The notes under the pieces: model-generated
Databases searched by the model: none
Told to the model about the DNA's origin: nothing
What the model saw: the letters and a program-made list of their open reading frames with translations, nothing else
Origin: Viridibacillus arenosi
Lineage (GTDB): Bacteria; Bacillota; Bacilli; Bacillales_A; Planococcaceae
NCBI RefSeq assembly: GCF_001955655.1
Contig: NZ_MSPW01000002.1
Location: 496,001-560,000 of the forward strand
DNA: 64,000 nucleotides
Direction: 5' to 3'
Shown here: positions 7,995-18,137 of the stretch, piece after piece
Numbering within the stretch: position 1 is the first letter of the stretch
Layout: each line of letters begins with the position of its first letter
Made by a program: the position numbers and the translations under genes

Positions 7995-8457
7995 CAAAGA
8001 AGCTGGATTTACGTTCGTCGAATTGTTACTAGTACTTACTGTTACGATGATAATTTGTTCTTTAAGCTTGGTACTAGGCAAAGCAAAGTTGGATGAACGA
8101 ATGGCTAATCAGTTTTTATATCAATTAATGCTTGATATTGAACAGGTGCAGAGTGAGTCGATTGGTAGCGGGATTATTTCATATCTGGAATTTATAGATG
8201 ATGGAAAGAAATACAGGGCATATACGTTGGTAGATTCAGAAGGGGGAGGTAATTCCCCCCTTAATACTAGACGATATTATCTTACACGAGAACTACCAGA
8301 GGGAGTTACTTATAGTTACAACAGTCCATTACGTCAGATTAAAATTGATTCTCAAGGTACATTCTCAAGTTTTGGTACATTGGTTTTTTTAACACCAACT
8401 GGGAATAAATCACTTATTATTAATATCGTTAAAGGGAGGATGAAAATTGTGGAATGA
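7987..8457 (+). CDS. comGD: Competence minor pseudopilin ComGD
   Basis: A 156-residue type IV pilin-like protein. A prepilin cleavage motif (Gly7-Phe) is followed by FVELLLVLTVTMIICSLSL, the usual hydrophobic N-terminal helix, and then a beta-rich domain. In B. subtilis ComGD is a minor component of the DNA-uptake pseudopilus processed by ComC peptidase. It overlaps the comGC remnant upstream and comGE downstream, so it belongs to the comG operon. With the promoter upstream of comGA it would now be separated from it by the 7.8-kb insertion and its terminators, so expression is probably lowered unless the element excises or supplies a promoter. Confidence 0.9.
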   Translation: MNNKEAGFTFVELLLVLTVTMIICSLSLVLGKAKLDERMANQFLYQLMLDIEQVQSESIGSGIISYLEFIDDGKKYRAYTLVDSEGGGNSPLNTRRYYLTRELPEGVTYSYNSPLRQIKIDSQGTFSSFGTLVFLTPTGNKSLIINIVKGRMKIVE

Positions 8458-8749
8458 CAAAGGGAACTCATTACCAGAAACATTACTAACTCTAGTTATT
8501 ATTTTGACGATATTCGGAACTCTTTTACCAGCATTGCAAATGATGAAAGTTACTTTAAGTGATAAGAAAATGGCGCTGTACGCAGCTGAAACAGCTTACC
8601 AAGCTTCTCAACGTGTCGAGCAGGGGGAGCAGCTCCAAGGTAGTCGAACTGTAGAAAATATTAACTATCGATGGTATTTCACGAATAATGAAGTATGCGT
8701 ATTTTATGAAAACTTAAAAGGACAACAGCAAAAATGTATTCGGCCATAA
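8447..8749 (+). CDS. comGE: Competence protein ComGE
   Basis: A 100-residue small pseudopilin-like protein with a hydrophobic helix at residues 9-30 and a conserved Glu early in it (LPETLL). It starts with TTG behind AGGGAGGATG, because the nearby ATG is out of frame. It overlaps comGD by 11 bases and comGF by 16. Assignment rests on position in the comG operon and the pilin-like N-terminus. Sequence conservation of ComGE is low in general. Confidence 0.8.
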   Translation: MWNDKGNSLPETLLTLVIILTIFGTLLPALQMMKVTLSDKKMALYAAETAYQASQRVEQGEQLQGSRTVENINYRWYFTNNEVCVFYENLKGQQQKCIRP

Positions 8750-9192
8750 AAAGTCTGATAGAAAATCGCTCTGGCTATACATTAGCGGATGCCCTTTTGC
8801 AACTGATGGTCCTTATACTTTTTTCGCAGTTATTTATGATCTTCTATCCTTGGTATGAAGAGTCAAATAGATCTTTTCATCAACGTCAGGAAATTGAATG
8901 GGAGCTATTTACGTATGATTTGCAATCGTATTTGTTGGATATAAAAACTATTGGCATAGGTGCAAATGCAAACTTACACATTGGAAAGGATAATCGAAGT
9001 CTCGCTATTAATAGGTCTAGTGCTGTAGTACGTATGCAAAAGGAAGGGCAAGGAAGTGAGCCTATGCTGATGAATGTTTATGAAATACAGTTTTTTATTG
9101 ATGTAAATCGTACAACTCTAACAACAAAAGTATTGTTTACTAATGGCTTAAGGAAGGAGAAAGACTTTGTTATTTCGTATGTTAAAGAGTGA
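8734..9192 (+). CDS. comGF: Competence protein ComGF
   Basis: A 152-residue protein. A pilin-like N-terminus with SGYTLADALLQLMVLIL is followed by a conserved segment (EWELFTYDLQSYLL) typical of ComGF. It is a minor pseudopilin needed for DNA binding and uptake in B. subtilis. It overlaps both neighbours, as expected for the tightly packed comG operon. Confidence 0.85.
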   Translation: MYSAIKSLIENRSGYTLADALLQLMVLILFSQLFMIFYPWYEESNRSFHQRQEIEWELFTYDLQSYLLDIKTIGIGANANLHIGKDNRSLAINRSSAVVRMQKEGQGSEPMLMNVYEIQFFIDVNRTTLTTKVLFTNGLRKEKDFVISYVKE

Positions 9193-9364
9193 AAAAGGAA
9201 TGCTTCTTCCAATAGCGATGATTCTATTGTTTTTTTGTACGAGTTACCTTTTGAGCACTGTGATGTCTTATGAATCTCATTTTCGAACGTATAATTCATT
9301 GGAATCGGCGTATGTTCGTGCTACTATAAATAAAATACAAGAAATTGAAAATAGCACAGAGTAA
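9167..9364 (+). CDS. comGG: Competence protein ComGG (short)
   Basis: A 65-residue protein with one hydrophobic helix near the N-terminus (GMLLPIAMILLFFCTSYLLS). It starts with TTG behind AAGGAG, and an in-frame ATG lies four codons later. B. subtilis ComGG is about twice as long, so this is a reduced form. It is assigned as comGG because it is the last comG gene before aroK and overlaps comGF. Confidence 0.7.
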   Translation: MLFRMLKSEKGMLLPIAMILLFFCTSYLLSTVMSYESHFRTYNSLESAYVRATINKIQEIENSTE

Positions 9365-9392
9365 CAGTCGTCGTTGATGAGAAGGTGAAAAA

Positions 9393-9905
9393 ATGAGAAA
9401 AGTATATTTAGTAGGGTTTATGGGTTGTGGTAAAAGCGCAATTGGTAGACGTTTAAGCTACTATCTGAAAATGCCCTACTATGATATGGACCAAGAAATT
9501 GTAAGAAGAGAGAAAATGACGATTCCTGAAATATTTGAAAAATATGGAGAAGAGCACTTTCGTCAACTGGAGACGGATTTTTTACGGAATTTCCGAGATG
9601 AGTTTTGCATCATTTCAACAGGTGGTGGTGTAGCGATGAATCCTCAAAATCGTAGAATAATGCGTCAAACTGGACTAGTCCTTTTTTTAGATGCGACATT
9701 TCCAGATATTTGGAAGAGAATCCATAAAGATAAAAACCGTCCAATCGTCCAACGTTCTACAAAACAAGAATTAGAAGATTTATTTTATAAACGCCGAAAA
9801 TTTTATAGAGAAGCTACACATATCACAATTCGAACAGAAAACCGTTCACTAAAACAGATTGTTGAATATACTGCTTTTCAAATAAAACGTCTGAAAGGCG
9901 AATGA
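9393..9905 (+). CDS. aroK: Shikimate kinase
   Basis: Phosphorylates the 3-hydroxyl of shikimate with ATP, the fifth step of the chorismate pathway. The P-loop GFMGCGKS is at residues 8-15. An acidic DMD near 32-34 binds shikimate and magnesium, STGGG near 75-79 is the substrate-binding loop, and a lid segment contains KNRP. Length is normal at 170 residues. The ribosome site GAAGGTG lies just upstream. It follows comGG by 28 bases, as in other Bacillales. AroQ of the same pathway lies at 26180. Confidence 0.95.
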   Translation: MRKVYLVGFMGCGKSAIGRRLSYYLKMPYYDMDQEIVRREKMTIPEIFEKYGEEHFRQLETDFLRNFRDEFCIISTGGGVAMNPQNRRIMRQTGLVLFLDATFPDIWKRIHKDKNRPIVQRSTKQELEDLFYKRRKFYREATHITIRTENRSLKQIVEYTAFQIKRLKGE

Positions 9906-10059
9906 AATACGTAATCTTTCTAGTTAATGTTCGTCTATAAAGTATTTTATAAAAGTTATTGCATGATACCCCTATTCAATGTTAGGATATAGACGAGACG
10001 TATTGTTATAGAACAATGACATGGAAATACTACCAAGATTCCATCTTGGGCGGATGATT

Positions 10060-10226
10060 GTACGGGGAGAGAACGTCTGGAGACGTCGCCGAAGGAGCAA
10101 ATAACAAAAGTTATGAATCTCTCAGGCAAAAAGACTCGTACGGGACGCAACTCTGGAGAGAGCTGTATGGATTACAGCCACCAAAGAGGACAGCCGTAAT
10201 GGTAAAACTTTCAGGTGCATGGACAG
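10060..10226 (+). ncRNA. Tandem glycine riboswitch (gcvT element)
   Basis: Two consecutive glycine aptamers. The first, about 10060-10138, contains GGGGAGAG, GCCGAAGGAGCAA and a closing CTCTCAGGCAAAAAGACTC. The second, about 10138-10226, contains GGGACGCAACTCTGGAGAG, GCCACC and CTTTCAGGTG. This is the classic leader of glycine cleavage operons. A terminator hairpin follows and then gcvT. In B. subtilis glycine binding favours read-through, so the operon should be switched on by excess glycine. The open frames that cross it on either strand are not genes. Confidence 0.95.
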
Positions 10227-10263
10227 AGAATCCTAATTATAGGATTTCTCTGTCCATTTTTTT
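10220..10263 (+). terminator. Riboswitch expression-platform terminator
   Basis: A GGACAGAGAATCCTA / TAGGATTTCTCTGTCC stem is followed by a T-run, and the left arm overlaps the end of the second aptamer. It is the likely off-state terminator upstream of gcvT. Confidence 0.85.
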
Positions 10264-10292
10264 ATGTCCTGAACAAATGAGGAGGAAGATTA

Positions 10293-11396
10293 GTGGCTAA
10301 TGAATTAAAAAGAACGCCGTTATTCGAAGAGTATTCGAAGTATGGTGGGAAAACAATTGATTTTGGTGGTTGGGAATTGCCTGTTCAATTTTCTTCTATT
10401 AAAGCCGAGCATGAAGCAGTTCGAACAAAAGCTGGACTATTTGATGTATCTCATATGGGTGAAATCTTCGTTGAAGGTTCAGAAAGTTTAGCTTATTTGC
10501 AAAAGCTTGTTACTAATGATGTATCGAAAATTGCCATTAACCAAACGCAGTATACTGCAATGTGCTATGAAAATGGTGGCGTTGTAGATGACTTACTCAC
10601 TTATAAATTAGCAGAAGATCGTTATTTATTAATCGTTAATGCGTCGAATATTGAAAAAGACTTTGAGTGGATGAAAACGTTAGTGTCAGGTGATGTGAAG
10701 TTAACAAATGCATCAGATGAATACGGTCAATTAGCATTACAAGGGCCACTTGCAGAAAAAGTATTACAAACATTAACTGAAACACCGTTACAAGACATTA
10801 GACCATTCCGTTTAGAACAAAATGTAACGATTGCGGGTTATGACACACTTATATCACGCACTGGTTACACAGGTGAAGACGGCTTTGAGATTTATGCAGC
10901 ACCTGAAGCAATCATTGCTTTATGGGGCAAAATCTTAACAGCAGGAGAAGTTGATGGCGTTGTTCCTTGTGGTTTAGGTTCACGTGATACATTACGCTTT
11001 GAATCTTGTTTACCGCTATACGGTCAAGAATTATCAAAAGATATTTCACCACTTGAAGCGGGCATTAATTTCGTTGTGAAATTAAATAAAGAAGTAGATT
11101 TCGTTGGTAAATCGACATTACAAGCTCAAAAGGAAAATGGCGTACCACGTAAAAGTATCGGTATCGAAATGATTGATAAAGGTATTCCACGTCACGGTTA
11201 TCCAGTCTTTAAAGGTGATACTCAAATTGGTGAAGTAACAACTGGTACACAATCACCATTAACAAAACGTAATATCGGTTTAGCACTAATCGATAGTGAG
11301 TATGCGGAGCTTGGGCAAGAGCTTGAGATTGAAATCCGTAACCGTCGCTTAAAAGTGGTTACTACTGCAACACCATTTTATAAACGCCAAAAATAA
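10293..11396 (+). CDS. gcvT: Glycine cleavage system T protein (aminomethyltransferase)
   Basis: Transfers the methylene group from aminomethyl-lipoyl H protein to tetrahydrofolate, releasing ammonia. The N-terminus has the typical FDVSHMGE (about 49-56) and a long folate-binding domain with a [10 protein letters not shown] motif near 190-199. At 367 residues it has normal length. It starts with GTG behind GAGGAGGA. It is the first gene of gcvT-gcvPA-gcvPB and lies just after the glycine riboswitch terminator. LipM downstream at 17304 supports lipoylation of the H protein, whose gene is not in this window. Confidence 0.97.
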   Translation: MANELKRTPLFEEYSKYGGKTIDFGGWELPVQFSSIKAEHEAVRTKAGLFDVSHMGEIFVEGSESLAYLQKLVTNDVSKIAINQTQYTAMCYENGGVVDDLLTYKLAEDRYLLIVNASNIEKDFEWMKTLVSGDVKLTNASDEYGQLALQGPLAEKVLQTLTETPLQDIRPFRLEQNVTIAGYDTLISRTGYTGEDGFEIYAAPEAIIALWGKILTAGEVDGVVPCGLGSRDTLRFESCLPLYGQELSKDISPLEAGINFVVKLNKEVDFVGKSTLQAQKENGVPRKSIGIEMIDKGIPRHGYPVFKGDTQIGEVTTGTQSPLTKRNIGLALIDSEYAELGQELEIEIRNRRLKVVTTATPFYKRQK

Positions 11397-11422
11397 TTTT
11401 CATGAAGAGAGGGTTTTTTCGA

Positions 11423-12769
11423 ATGAAGCATCGGTACTTACCTATGACTGAGCAAGATCAAAAAGAAATGCTAAATGTAATTGGCGTCTCTAATGTTGAT
11501 GAATTATTCTCAGACATCCCAGAAAAAGTTCGTTTTAAAGGAAACTACAACATTAAACCTGCAAAATCTGAATCAGCATTATTAAAAGAGTTAGCACAAC
11601 TTTCTAAACAAAATGCAAATAGCGATGAATATGCATCATTCTTAGGTGCTGGAGTTTATGATCACTATAAACCAGTCATTGTTGACCACGTTATTTCACG
11701 TTCAGAATTCTATACGGCTTACACACCTTACCAACCAGAAATTTCACAAGGTGAATTACAAGCTATTTTCGAATTTCAAACAATGATTGCAGAACTAACA
11801 GGTATGGATTTAGCAAACTCATCTATGTATGATGGTGGGACAGCTCTTGCTGAAGCTGGTATGCTTGCAGCAGCACATACTCGTCGTAAAAAGCTATTAG
11901 TTTCTGGTGCGGTTCATCCAGTTTCACATGATGTAGTTAAAACATATGCTCTTGGTCAATCGATTGAAGTAGTAAATGTTCCTTTAAAAGATGGTGTCAC
12001 TGATCTTGATGCGTTAAAAGAATTAATCGATGCAGATACAGCTGCCGTGATGGTTCAATATCCTAACTTCTACGGTCAAGTAGAGAACGTACAAGCAATT
12101 GCAGACTTAATCCACGATGCAAAAGGCTTATGTATCGTATCTTCTAACCCATTAGCACTTGGTATTCTAACACCTCCAGGTAAAATGGGTGCGGATATTA
12201 CTGTCGGGGATGCTCAACCTTTCGGTATTCCAGAAAGCTTTGGCGGACCACACTGTGGTTACTTCGCTGTTACAAAAAAATTAATGCGAAAAGTACCTGG
12301 TCGTTTAATTGGTGAAACAATTGATGACGAAGGTCGTCGCGGTTATGTATTAACTTTACAAGCACGTGAGCAACATATTCGTCGTGAAAAAGCGACTTCT
12401 AATATTTGTTCAAACCAAGCTTTAAATGCACTTGCAGCTTCAGTTGCAATGACAGCTCTAGGTAAAAAAGGTGTGCAAGAAATTGCTACTCAAAACATTT
12501 TAAAAACACACTATGCTAAAGAAGCTTTTGAAAAAGCAGGTTTCACTGTAGCTTATAAAGGCGCACATTTCAACGAGATCGTTGTGAAGTGTAATACATC
12601 TGTTTCTACTATTAATAAGGAACTTTTTGAAAAAGGCATTATTGGCGGCTTTGATTTAGGTAAAGTAGATGCAGCACTTGAAAACCATGCACTAATTGCT
12701 GTTACTGAACAACGTACGAAAGAAGAAATCGATGCACTTGTGCAAGAAATGGGGGCTCTCCATGCATAA
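11423..12769 (+). CDS. gcvPA: Glycine dehydrogenase (decarboxylating) subunit 1
   Basis: The N-terminal half of the split, PLP-dependent P protein, which decarboxylates glycine and passes the aminomethyl group to lipoyl-H protein. The sequence shows [12 protein letters not shown] at the start, [17 protein letters not shown], and a long aminotransferase-like fold. The PLP lysine is on the partner subunit. I set the start at the ATG beginning MKHRYL, preceded by AGAGAGGG, rather than the ATG seven codons upstream. The stop overlaps gcvPB by 8 bases. Confidence 0.96.
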   Translation: MKHRYLPMTEQDQKEMLNVIGVSNVDELFSDIPEKVRFKGNYNIKPAKSESALLKELAQLSKQNANSDEYASFLGAGVYDHYKPVIVDHVISRSEFYTAYTPYQPEISQGELQAIFEFQTMIAELTGMDLANSSMYDGGTALAEAGMLAAAHTRRKKLLVSGAVHPVSHDVVKTYALGQSIEVVNVPLKDGVTDLDALKELIDADTAAVMVQYPNFYGQVENVQAIADLIHDAKGLCIVSSNPLALGILTPPGKMGADITVGDAQPFGIPESFGGPHCGYFAVTKKLMRKVPGRLIGETIDDEGRRGYVLTLQAREQHIRREKATSNICSNQALNALAASVAMTALGKKGVQEIATQNILKTHYAKEAFEKAGFTVAYKGAHFNEIVVKCNTSVSTINKELFEKGIIGGFDLGKVDAALENHALIAVTEQRTKEEIDALVQEMGALHA

Positions 12770-14234
12770 CGACAATCAACCACTTATTTTTGAACTTTCA
12801 ACAGAAGGTCGCGTAGGATATAGTTTATCAGAGCTTGATGTACCAGCAGTAGATTTAGCTGCTATCTTACCAAACGAATTTATTCGTACAGAAGAAGCGG
12901 GACTACCTGAAGTATCAGAACTTGATATTATGCGTCATTATACTGCGCTCTCTCGCCGTAATCACGGTGTAGATTCAGGTTTCTACCCACTTGGTTCTTG
13001 TACAATGAAATATAACCCGAAAATTAATGAATCAGTTGCACGTTTTGCAGGATTTGCTAATATTCACCCTTTACAAGATGAGTCCACTGTTCAAGGTGCA
13101 CTTGAGTTAATGTATGATTTACAAGAGCATTTAATCGAGATTACTGGTATGGATGAAGTAACGCTTCAACCAGCTGCTGGTGCACATGGTGAATGGACTG
13201 CATTAATGATGATTCGTGCATTCCACGAAGCAAACGGTGACTTCCAACGTACGAAAGTACTTGTGCCAGACTCTGCTCACGGTACTAACCCAGCATCAGC
13301 AACAGTTGCAGGTTTTGATACAGTAACTGTGAAGTCTGATGAAAACGGTCTTGTAGATTTAGAGGATTTACGCCGCCTAGTTGGGGATGATACAGCAGCG
13401 CTTATGTTGACTAACCCAAATACATTAGGTCTTTTTGAAGAACATATTCTAGATATCGCTGAAATCGTTCACTCGGTTGGCGGTAAAGTATATTATGATG
13501 GTGCAAACTTAAATGCGGTTATGTCTAAAGCACGTCCTGGTGATATGGGCTTTGACTGCGTTCACTTAAACTTACACAAAACTTTCACTGGTCCTCACGG
13601 TGGTGGTGGTCCTGGTTCAGGTCCAGTTGGCGTAAAGGCAGACTTGATTCCGTACCTTCCAAAACCTGTTTTAGTGAAAACAGAAGAAGGTTATCATTTC
13701 GATTACGACCGTCCACAATCAATTGGTCGCGTGAAGCCATTCTATGGTAACTTTGGTATTAATGTTCGTGCATATACTTATATCCGTTCAATGGGTCCAG
13801 ATGGTCTTAAAGCAGTAACTGAAAATGCAGTAATTAATGCAAACTATATGATGAGAAGATTAGAGCCATACTTTGATCTACCTTACAACCGTCATTGCAA
13901 GCATGAATTTGTATTAAGTGGAAGCCGCCAGAAAAAACTAGGCGCTCGTACACTTGATATGGCAAAACGACTGTTAGACTTTGGCTACCATCCACCAACA
14001 ACTTACTTCCCATTAAATGTGGAAGAAGGTTTAATGATTGAACCAACTGAAACAGAATCAAAAGAAACATTAGACGCTTTCTGTGACGCAATGATTCAAA
14101 TTGCTAAAGAAGTAGAAGAAACACCAGAAGTAGTACAAAATGCACCACATACAACTGTTATTGGCCGTCTTGATGAAACAAGAGCAGCACGTAACCCAGT
14201 TTTACGATACGAAAGAGAAACAGTAGAAGTATAA
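12762..14234 (+). CDS. gcvPB: Glycine dehydrogenase (decarboxylating) subunit 2
   Basis: The C-terminal half of the split P protein. It carries the PLP-binding lysine in the stretch [20 protein letters not shown] and the SCTMKYNPK motif. The encoded protein is 490 residues with the start MHNDNQPL, whose ATG lies inside the last codons of gcvPA. An earlier upstream start in this frame would run through the partner gene and is rejected. A strong terminator follows. Confidence 0.96.
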   Translation: MHNDNQPLIFELSTEGRVGYSLSELDVPAVDLAAILPNEFIRTEEAGLPEVSELDIMRHYTALSRRNHGVDSGFYPLGSCTMKYNPKINESVARFAGFANIHPLQDESTVQGALELMYDLQEHLIEITGMDEVTLQPAAGAHGEWTALMMIRAFHEANGDFQRTKVLVPDSAHGTNPASATVAGFDTVTVKSDENGLVDLEDLRRLVGDDTAALMLTNPNTLGLFEEHILDIAEIVHSVGGKVYYDGANLNAVMSKARPGDMGFDCVHLNLHKTFTGPHGGGGPGSGPVGVKADLIPYLPKPVLVKTEEGYHFDYDRPQSIGRVKPFYGNFGINVRAYTYIRSMGPDGLKAVTENAVINANYMMRRLEPYFDLPYNRHCKHEFVLSGSRQKKLGARTLDMAKRLLDFGYHPPTTYFPLNVEEGLMIEPTETESKETLDAFCDAMIQIAKEVEETPEVVQNAPHTTVIGRLDETRAARNPVLRYERETVEV

Positions 14235-14249
14235 TATATTCGTATATTG

Positions 14250-14280
14250 AAAACCTCTAGCACTTTGCTAGAGGTTTTCT
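14250..14280 (+). terminator. Terminator of the gcv operon
   Basis: Perfect 13-bp stem AAAACCTCTAGCA / TGCTAGAGGTTTT with a 3-base loop. Confidence 0.9.
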
Positions 14281-14420
14281 CATGATTTGTATATAAATAG
14301 CTTAATGAAAAGATCATGTTAGTTATGGAAAAAATCGCTTGGACATAGACAGATGACTTTAAAATTGCTATGCTAACATAAATGCAGTATGAATCAATGT
14401 GTGAAAAAAGGGGAGTTTTC

Positions 14421-14705
14421 ATGGCTTACTTTAAAAGTATCAATGATACAACTAATGATCAAAATGACTTACTAAAATCCTTAAAAGAGGATTATCAAGA
14501 ATATACGGTTGACGAATTAATTTCTGAATTGTACATAAAGCAACAAAAAGAACAAAGTACGTTAATCTATTTCACTCCAGATGCGCATACAAAGGCGCTA
14601 ATGGAATACGAAAAGAAAATCATTTATGATTTGCTACATAAACATGGTTTAACAAATCTACAAATTTTACAAGAAATCAATAAGCAAAAAACTGTTATAG
14701 ATTAA
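14421..14705 (+). CDS. Small hypothetical protein, 94 aa
   Basis: I do not recognise this protein. From the ATG preceded by AAAGGGGAG it encodes 94 mostly charged, probably helical residues, with no signal peptide or membrane segment. An earlier in-frame ATG 13 codons upstream lacks a ribosome site. It stands alone after the gcv terminator. Confidence 0.7.
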   Translation: MAYFKSINDTTNDQNDLLKSLKEDYQEYTVDELISELYIKQQKEQSTLIYFTPDAHTKALMEYEKKIIYDLLHKHGLTNLQILQEINKQKTVID

Positions 14706-14792
14706 AACAGTAAGTATAGAATTCAAACCTGTTTACTGCATATGAAACCTCTTATATTAAGTAATGCAATATAATTATCTCATTACTAATAT

Positions 14793-14814
14793 AGGAGGAC
14801 TTGACATGAAATAA
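14793..14814 (+). other. Shine-Dalgarno followed by a two-codon frame (Met-Lys-stop)
   Basis: AGGAGG, a 7-base spacer, then ATG AAA TAA TAG. It lies about 55 bases before the ASCH gene and is preceded by an inverted repeat (AGTAATG / CATTACT) at about 14760-14787. It may be the start of a lost gene or a minimal leader frame. Confidence 0.35.
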
Positions 14815-14868
14815 TAGATTAAAAGAATTAGATACTTATGGATTTTGATTGTAAGGGGGAAGCACCTA

Positions 14869-15342
14869 ATGTCAATCAATAAAATAGATGAATATTGGCA
14901 TACATATGCTAAAGAAAATGAATTAGATATGACGACTCCAGAGTCATGGATGTTTGGAGATGGTTCCAAAGAAATGGCGGATGATTTAGGGAGTTTAGTT
15001 GTGAATGGTAGCAAAACAGCAACATGTGCTGCTCATTGTGTATATGAACTTGAAAAAGAAAAAATTCAAAAAGTTGGACAGTACGATATTGTATTAGATG
15101 GTAACAATGAACCTCTAGCAATAATAAAATATACAAAAATCGAATTGGTGAAAATGAATGAAGTAACAAGTGATTTTGCAAAGGCTGAAGGTGAAGGAGA
15201 TTTATCCTATGATTATTGGTATCGGGAGCATGTAAAATTTTTCACTTGGGAGCTCAATCAGTATGATCTTACCTTTAACTCTGACCTATTGCTTGTTTGT
15301 CAAACTTTTAAGGTAATGGATGTTTATCAAAATCAGGTATAA
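14869..15342 (+). CDS. ASCH domain protein
   Basis: A 157-residue protein of the ASCH superfamily (RNA-binding PUA-like fold). The N-terminus DEYWHTYAKEN and the segment from GSKTATC through the strand VGQYDIVLDGNNEPLAII are typical of this group. Some relatives act on N4-acetylcytidine or bind RNA, but the exact role here is unknown. I choose the ATG beginning MSINKIDEYW with AAGGGGGAAG upstream rather than a TTG eight codons earlier. It is convergent with the AAA ATPase gene, and the two share a terminator. Confidence 0.8.
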   Translation: MSINKIDEYWHTYAKENELDMTTPESWMFGDGSKEMADDLGSLVVNGSKTATCAAHCVYELEKEKIQKVGQYDIVLDGNNEPLAIIKYTKIELVKMNEVTSDFAKAEGEGDLSYDYWYREHVKFFTWELNQYDLTFNSDLLLVCQTFKVMDVYQNQV

Positions 15343-15388
15343 ATAAGAAAAATTAGAACTATTTTGCGAAGATATTAAATGTTATTTT

Positions 15389-15443
15389 AAAAAAATACAC
15401 TCCCAGAGATTGAGTCAACCAATCTCTAGGAGTGTATTTTTTT
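15389..15443. terminator. Bidirectional terminator between convergent genes
   Basis: A long stem, AAAAAATACACTCC..AGAGATTG pairing with CAATCTCT..GGAGTGTATTTTTT, with A-run and T-run on either side. It serves the ASCH gene and the opposite-strand ATPase. Confidence 0.85.
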
Positions 15444-16707
15444 AGAACCCTATATTTACTTCATTTCTTTCCCATTCATTTCGGAAGGCTTTTTTACGTT
15501 GTTTTTGTAAATCTTTAATACATTTCTCGTAATCGAGTTTTTTATCATAATGCCAATTTAGAGCAACTGACATATATAACTCATTAAGTTGTGACATAGA
15601 AAGTTCTTTTGAAAGTTTAGCAGCATCTATTAGCTCGTCTTCTGAGAATATATGCTGAATATCTAATTTGCGTAAATATGTAGCACGTATTTCAGTTGTA
15701 GGATTCATAATCTCGTATGCTCGATCAAACCTTCCTGCACGGTTGATTAAAGCTGGATCGATGCGGTCAGGATAATTGGTCGTACCAATTAAAAAAATAC
15801 CTTCACGTGATTGAGCTCCGTCTAGTGTATTTAAAAATAATGAACGTGTATATTCGGGCATAGAATCTATATCTTCAATAACGAGTATTGCTGGAGCTAA
15901 ACTTGTTACCATACGGAAGACCTCTTCAATGGACTCGCTTGATGTATGCTCAGTAATTTGCCAATACACAACAGGAGCTGTTACAGAACCTGTAATGGAC
16001 TTTACAAGCGTAGTCTTTCCGTTTCCTGGTGAGCCATATAATAAGATTCCTCTTTTATAAGGAAGGCCGTAATGTTTAAAGAAATTGCCACCCTCCTTGA
16101 AAAACTCATCAATCGAACGGAAAATCTCTTGCTTAAGTGAAGGTTCTAAGAAAACATCTTCTCGTGTAATTTGCTTACCTTCGCCGTAACTCCGTCGTTT
16201 AATACCATCATGAACATCAACTAAGTAGGTAACAGTTTCCATCAACATTTGACGTAACTGTTCTTGAACAGCTTCGATAAAATTCATCATTTTCTCCGCA
16301 CTTGTTGTAAAATAGAAAAACTCTGGCCATTCTGAATCGGAGCGGAATACAGGGATTTGTGTAATGGCTACTTCATAATCAGGAAAGTAGATTAAAGAAT
16401 TACTAAATGTCTTAATTGATTTTAGCTGATTATCTAATTGATCTTCTGAGACAGAATTTAAAACAATGCTAGGTAATGAGGCATATATATAACTCAAATT
16501 TTCATAGCGGATTAATTCCTTTTCCATCATTTCTAGTAAATGATGATGAAATTGTGAATTATTTAGTTCGACAGTCACACCACGAAAATTAGCAGGGTGT
16601 ACTTCATTTAGTTTTTTTGAGATGCGCTCAAAGACCGCTGATACATCTGCATAGTTAGGGATGTCTTGTCGCAAATCTTCGTGAAATGTATATAAGAATT
16701 TTGGCAT
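15442..16707 (-). CDS. AAA+ ATPase, BCS1/YjoB-like
   Basis: A 421-residue AAA+ protein. An unassigned N-terminal domain of about 200 residues is followed by one ATPase module: Walker A GSPGNGKTT near 227-235, Walker B ILVIEDID near 271-278, sensor 1 GTTNYPD, and the arginine-finger stretch RAGRFDRAYE. It resembles stand-alone AAA ATPases such as B. subtilis YjoB, which are thought to remodel proteins. The substrate is unknown. I place the start at MPKFLYTF, which follows AAAGGAGG at correct spacing, not 21 codons upstream. It faces the ASCH gene and follows the rhodanese gene on the same strand after a terminator. Confidence 0.85.
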   Translation of the reverse strand: MPKFLYTFHEDLRQDIPNYADVSAVFERISKKLNEVHPANFRGVTVELNNSQFHHHLLEMMEKELIRYENLSYIYASLPSIVLNSVSEDQLDNQLKSIKTFSNSLIYFPDYEVAITQIPVFRSDSEWPEFFYFTTSAEKMMNFIEAVQEQLRQMLMETVTYLVDVHDGIKRRSYGEGKQITREDVFLEPSLKQEIFRSIDEFFKEGGNFFKHYGLPYKRGILLYGSPGNGKTTLVKSITGSVTAPVVYWQITEHTSSESIEEVFRMVTSLAPAILVIEDIDSMPEYTRSLFLNTLDGAQSREGIFLIGTTNYPDRIDPALINRAGRFDRAYEIMNPTTEIRATYLRKLDIQHIFSEDELIDAAKLSKELSMSQLNELYMSVALNWHYDKKLDYEKCIKDLQKQRKKAFRNEWERNEVNIGF

Positions 16708-16754
16708 TATATCCTCCTTTATGGACGTTATTAATTTATAGAATATATAATTAA

Positions 16755-16800
16755 GAAAAAATAGAGTCATTTCTGTTATAAATAGAAATGACTCTTTTTT
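16755..16800 (-). terminator. Terminator after the rhodanese gene
   Basis: On the minus strand AGAGTCATTTCT-8-AGAAATGACTCT runs into a T-rich stretch. It separates the rhodanese gene from the AAA ATPase gene. Confidence 0.8.
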
Positions 16801-16818
16801 ATTTGCAACGCAATCAAA

Positions 16819-17199
16819 TTATTTCACTTTGATTTTGCCTGTCCAATTTTTGTATCCACCTTGTAATTGGTATACTTGATCGTAGCCTTTTTTCTTTAAT
16901 AACATAGCAGCACGTGCACTACGTCCAGCATTTTGGCAGTACAAGTAAACAGGTTTGTCTGGGCGAATTTCTTTATAGCGTTGACGAAGTTGTGAGGTTG
17001 GGACGTTACGAGCGCCTAGAATATGACCACCATCAAATTCTTTTGGCTCACGCACATCTATTAATTGTGCTTTACGATAACCTTCAATAAATTCTTCTTG
17101 TGTTAAAGTTGTAACTGCTTTTTTGAAACGAAGAGCGTTTACTAAAGCGTATACAATCACCACAAATAAAACAATTGCTAATGTATATAACCAACTCAA
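16819..17199 (-). CDS. yqhL: Membrane-anchored rhodanese (YqhL-like)
   Basis: A single-domain sulfurtransferase with an N-terminal membrane anchor (about residues 4-22). The rhodanese fold carries LIDVREPKEFDGGHI and the active-site loop YCQNAGRSARA, whose cysteine would carry the persulfide. At 126 residues it matches B. subtilis YqhL, which lies in the same place between the gcv genes and lipM. The sulfur acceptor is unknown. Confidence 0.9.
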   Translation of the reverse strand: MSWLYTLAIVLFVVIVYALVNALRFKKAVTTLTQEEFIEGYRKAQLIDVREPKEFDGGHILGARNVPTSQLRQRYKEIRPDKPVYLYCQNAGRSARAAMLLKKKGYDQVYQLQGGYKNWTGKIKVK

Positions 17200-17303
17200 A
17201 TCGTCTTACCCCTTTCTATCTACAGTAATATTATAAAAGAACATGTAGCGATAGTCCAATGAGTTTGTTAAAATAGATAAGTTGATTATAAGGAGGAGAC
17301 CAA

Positions 17304-18137
17304 ATGAAAACAACATGGTATTTTATTAATTCAGGTCCTTGTAGCCCTGCATTCAATATGGCATTAGATGAAGCGCTCCTACATTGGCATAGTAAAGGTT
17401 TAATTCCACCAGTAATACGATTTTACGAATGGAATCCAGCAACACTTTCTATTGGATATTTTCAACGTGCTGAAAAAGATATTGATTTTGAACAATTACA
17501 TAAATTAAATTTAGGATTTGTACGCCGTCCTACTGGCGGTCGTGCAGTCTTACATGAACATGAACTAACATATAGCATCATTGTTAATGAAGACTACCCA
17601 GACATGCCTAAAACGGTGACTGAAGCTTATAGAGTATTAAGCGAAGGCTTATTACTAGGTTTCCGAAACTTAGGGTTAGATGCTTATTTTTCAGTTCCTG
17701 ATTCAGAAGAAAAACGAGCAGATTTGAAAACTCCGAAGAGCGCGGTATGTTTTGATGCGCCAAGTTGGTATGAATTAGTAGTAGAAGGTAAAAAGGTAGC
17801 AGGTAGTGCACAAACGCGACAAGAAGGTGTCATTTTACAACATGGAGCGATATTAATCGATCTCGATGATGAAAAATTGATTTCTCTTTTTAAATTTCCA
17901 TCGGAAGCTTCAAGAGAGCGTATGCGCAAACATTTACCACAAAAAGCGGTAGCTATTAATCAGTTAGCACAAAAACCTGTCGATGTTGAGACATGTATAT
18001 CTGCTTTCCGCAAAGGATTTGAGGACGGGTTAGACATTGAACTTGTACCGTACACGTTAACGAAGGAACAAATGGATTTTGTTAATAATTTAGCAAAAAC
18101 TCGTTATGAAAGTGATGAATGGAATTTTAGAAAATAG
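17304..18137 (+). CDS. lipM: Octanoyltransferase LipM
   Basis: Moves octanoyl from acyl carrier protein to the glycine cleavage H protein, the first step of lipoate assembly in Bacillales. The 277-residue protein has the biotin/lipoate ligase fold with [11 protein letters not shown] near 76-86 and KVAGSAQTR near 162-170. A cysteine in [13 protein letters not shown] near 150 matches the catalytic cysteine of LipM. The start ATG follows AAGGAGGAG. It is divergent from the rhodanese gene. Its position beside gcv genes fits its substrate. Confidence 0.95.
   Translation: MKTTWYFINSGPCSPAFNMALDEALLHWHSKGLIPPVIRFYEWNPATLSIGYFQRAEKDIDFEQLHKLNLGFVRRPTGGRAVLHEHELTYSIIVNEDYPDMPKTVTEAYRVLSEGLLLGFRNLGLDAYFSVPDSEEKRADLKTPKSAVCFDAPSWYELVVEGKKVAGSAQTRQEGVILQHGAILIDLDDEKLISLFKFPSEASRERMRKHLPQKAVAINQLAQKPVDVETCISAFRKGFEDGLDIELVPYTLTKEQMDFVNNLAKTRYESDEWNFRK

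Noticed and set aside
10058-10300. Open reading frames on both strands across 9956-10300
   Set aside because: They cover the tandem glycine riboswitch and its terminator, whose RNA motifs explain the sequence. The peptides have no family features.
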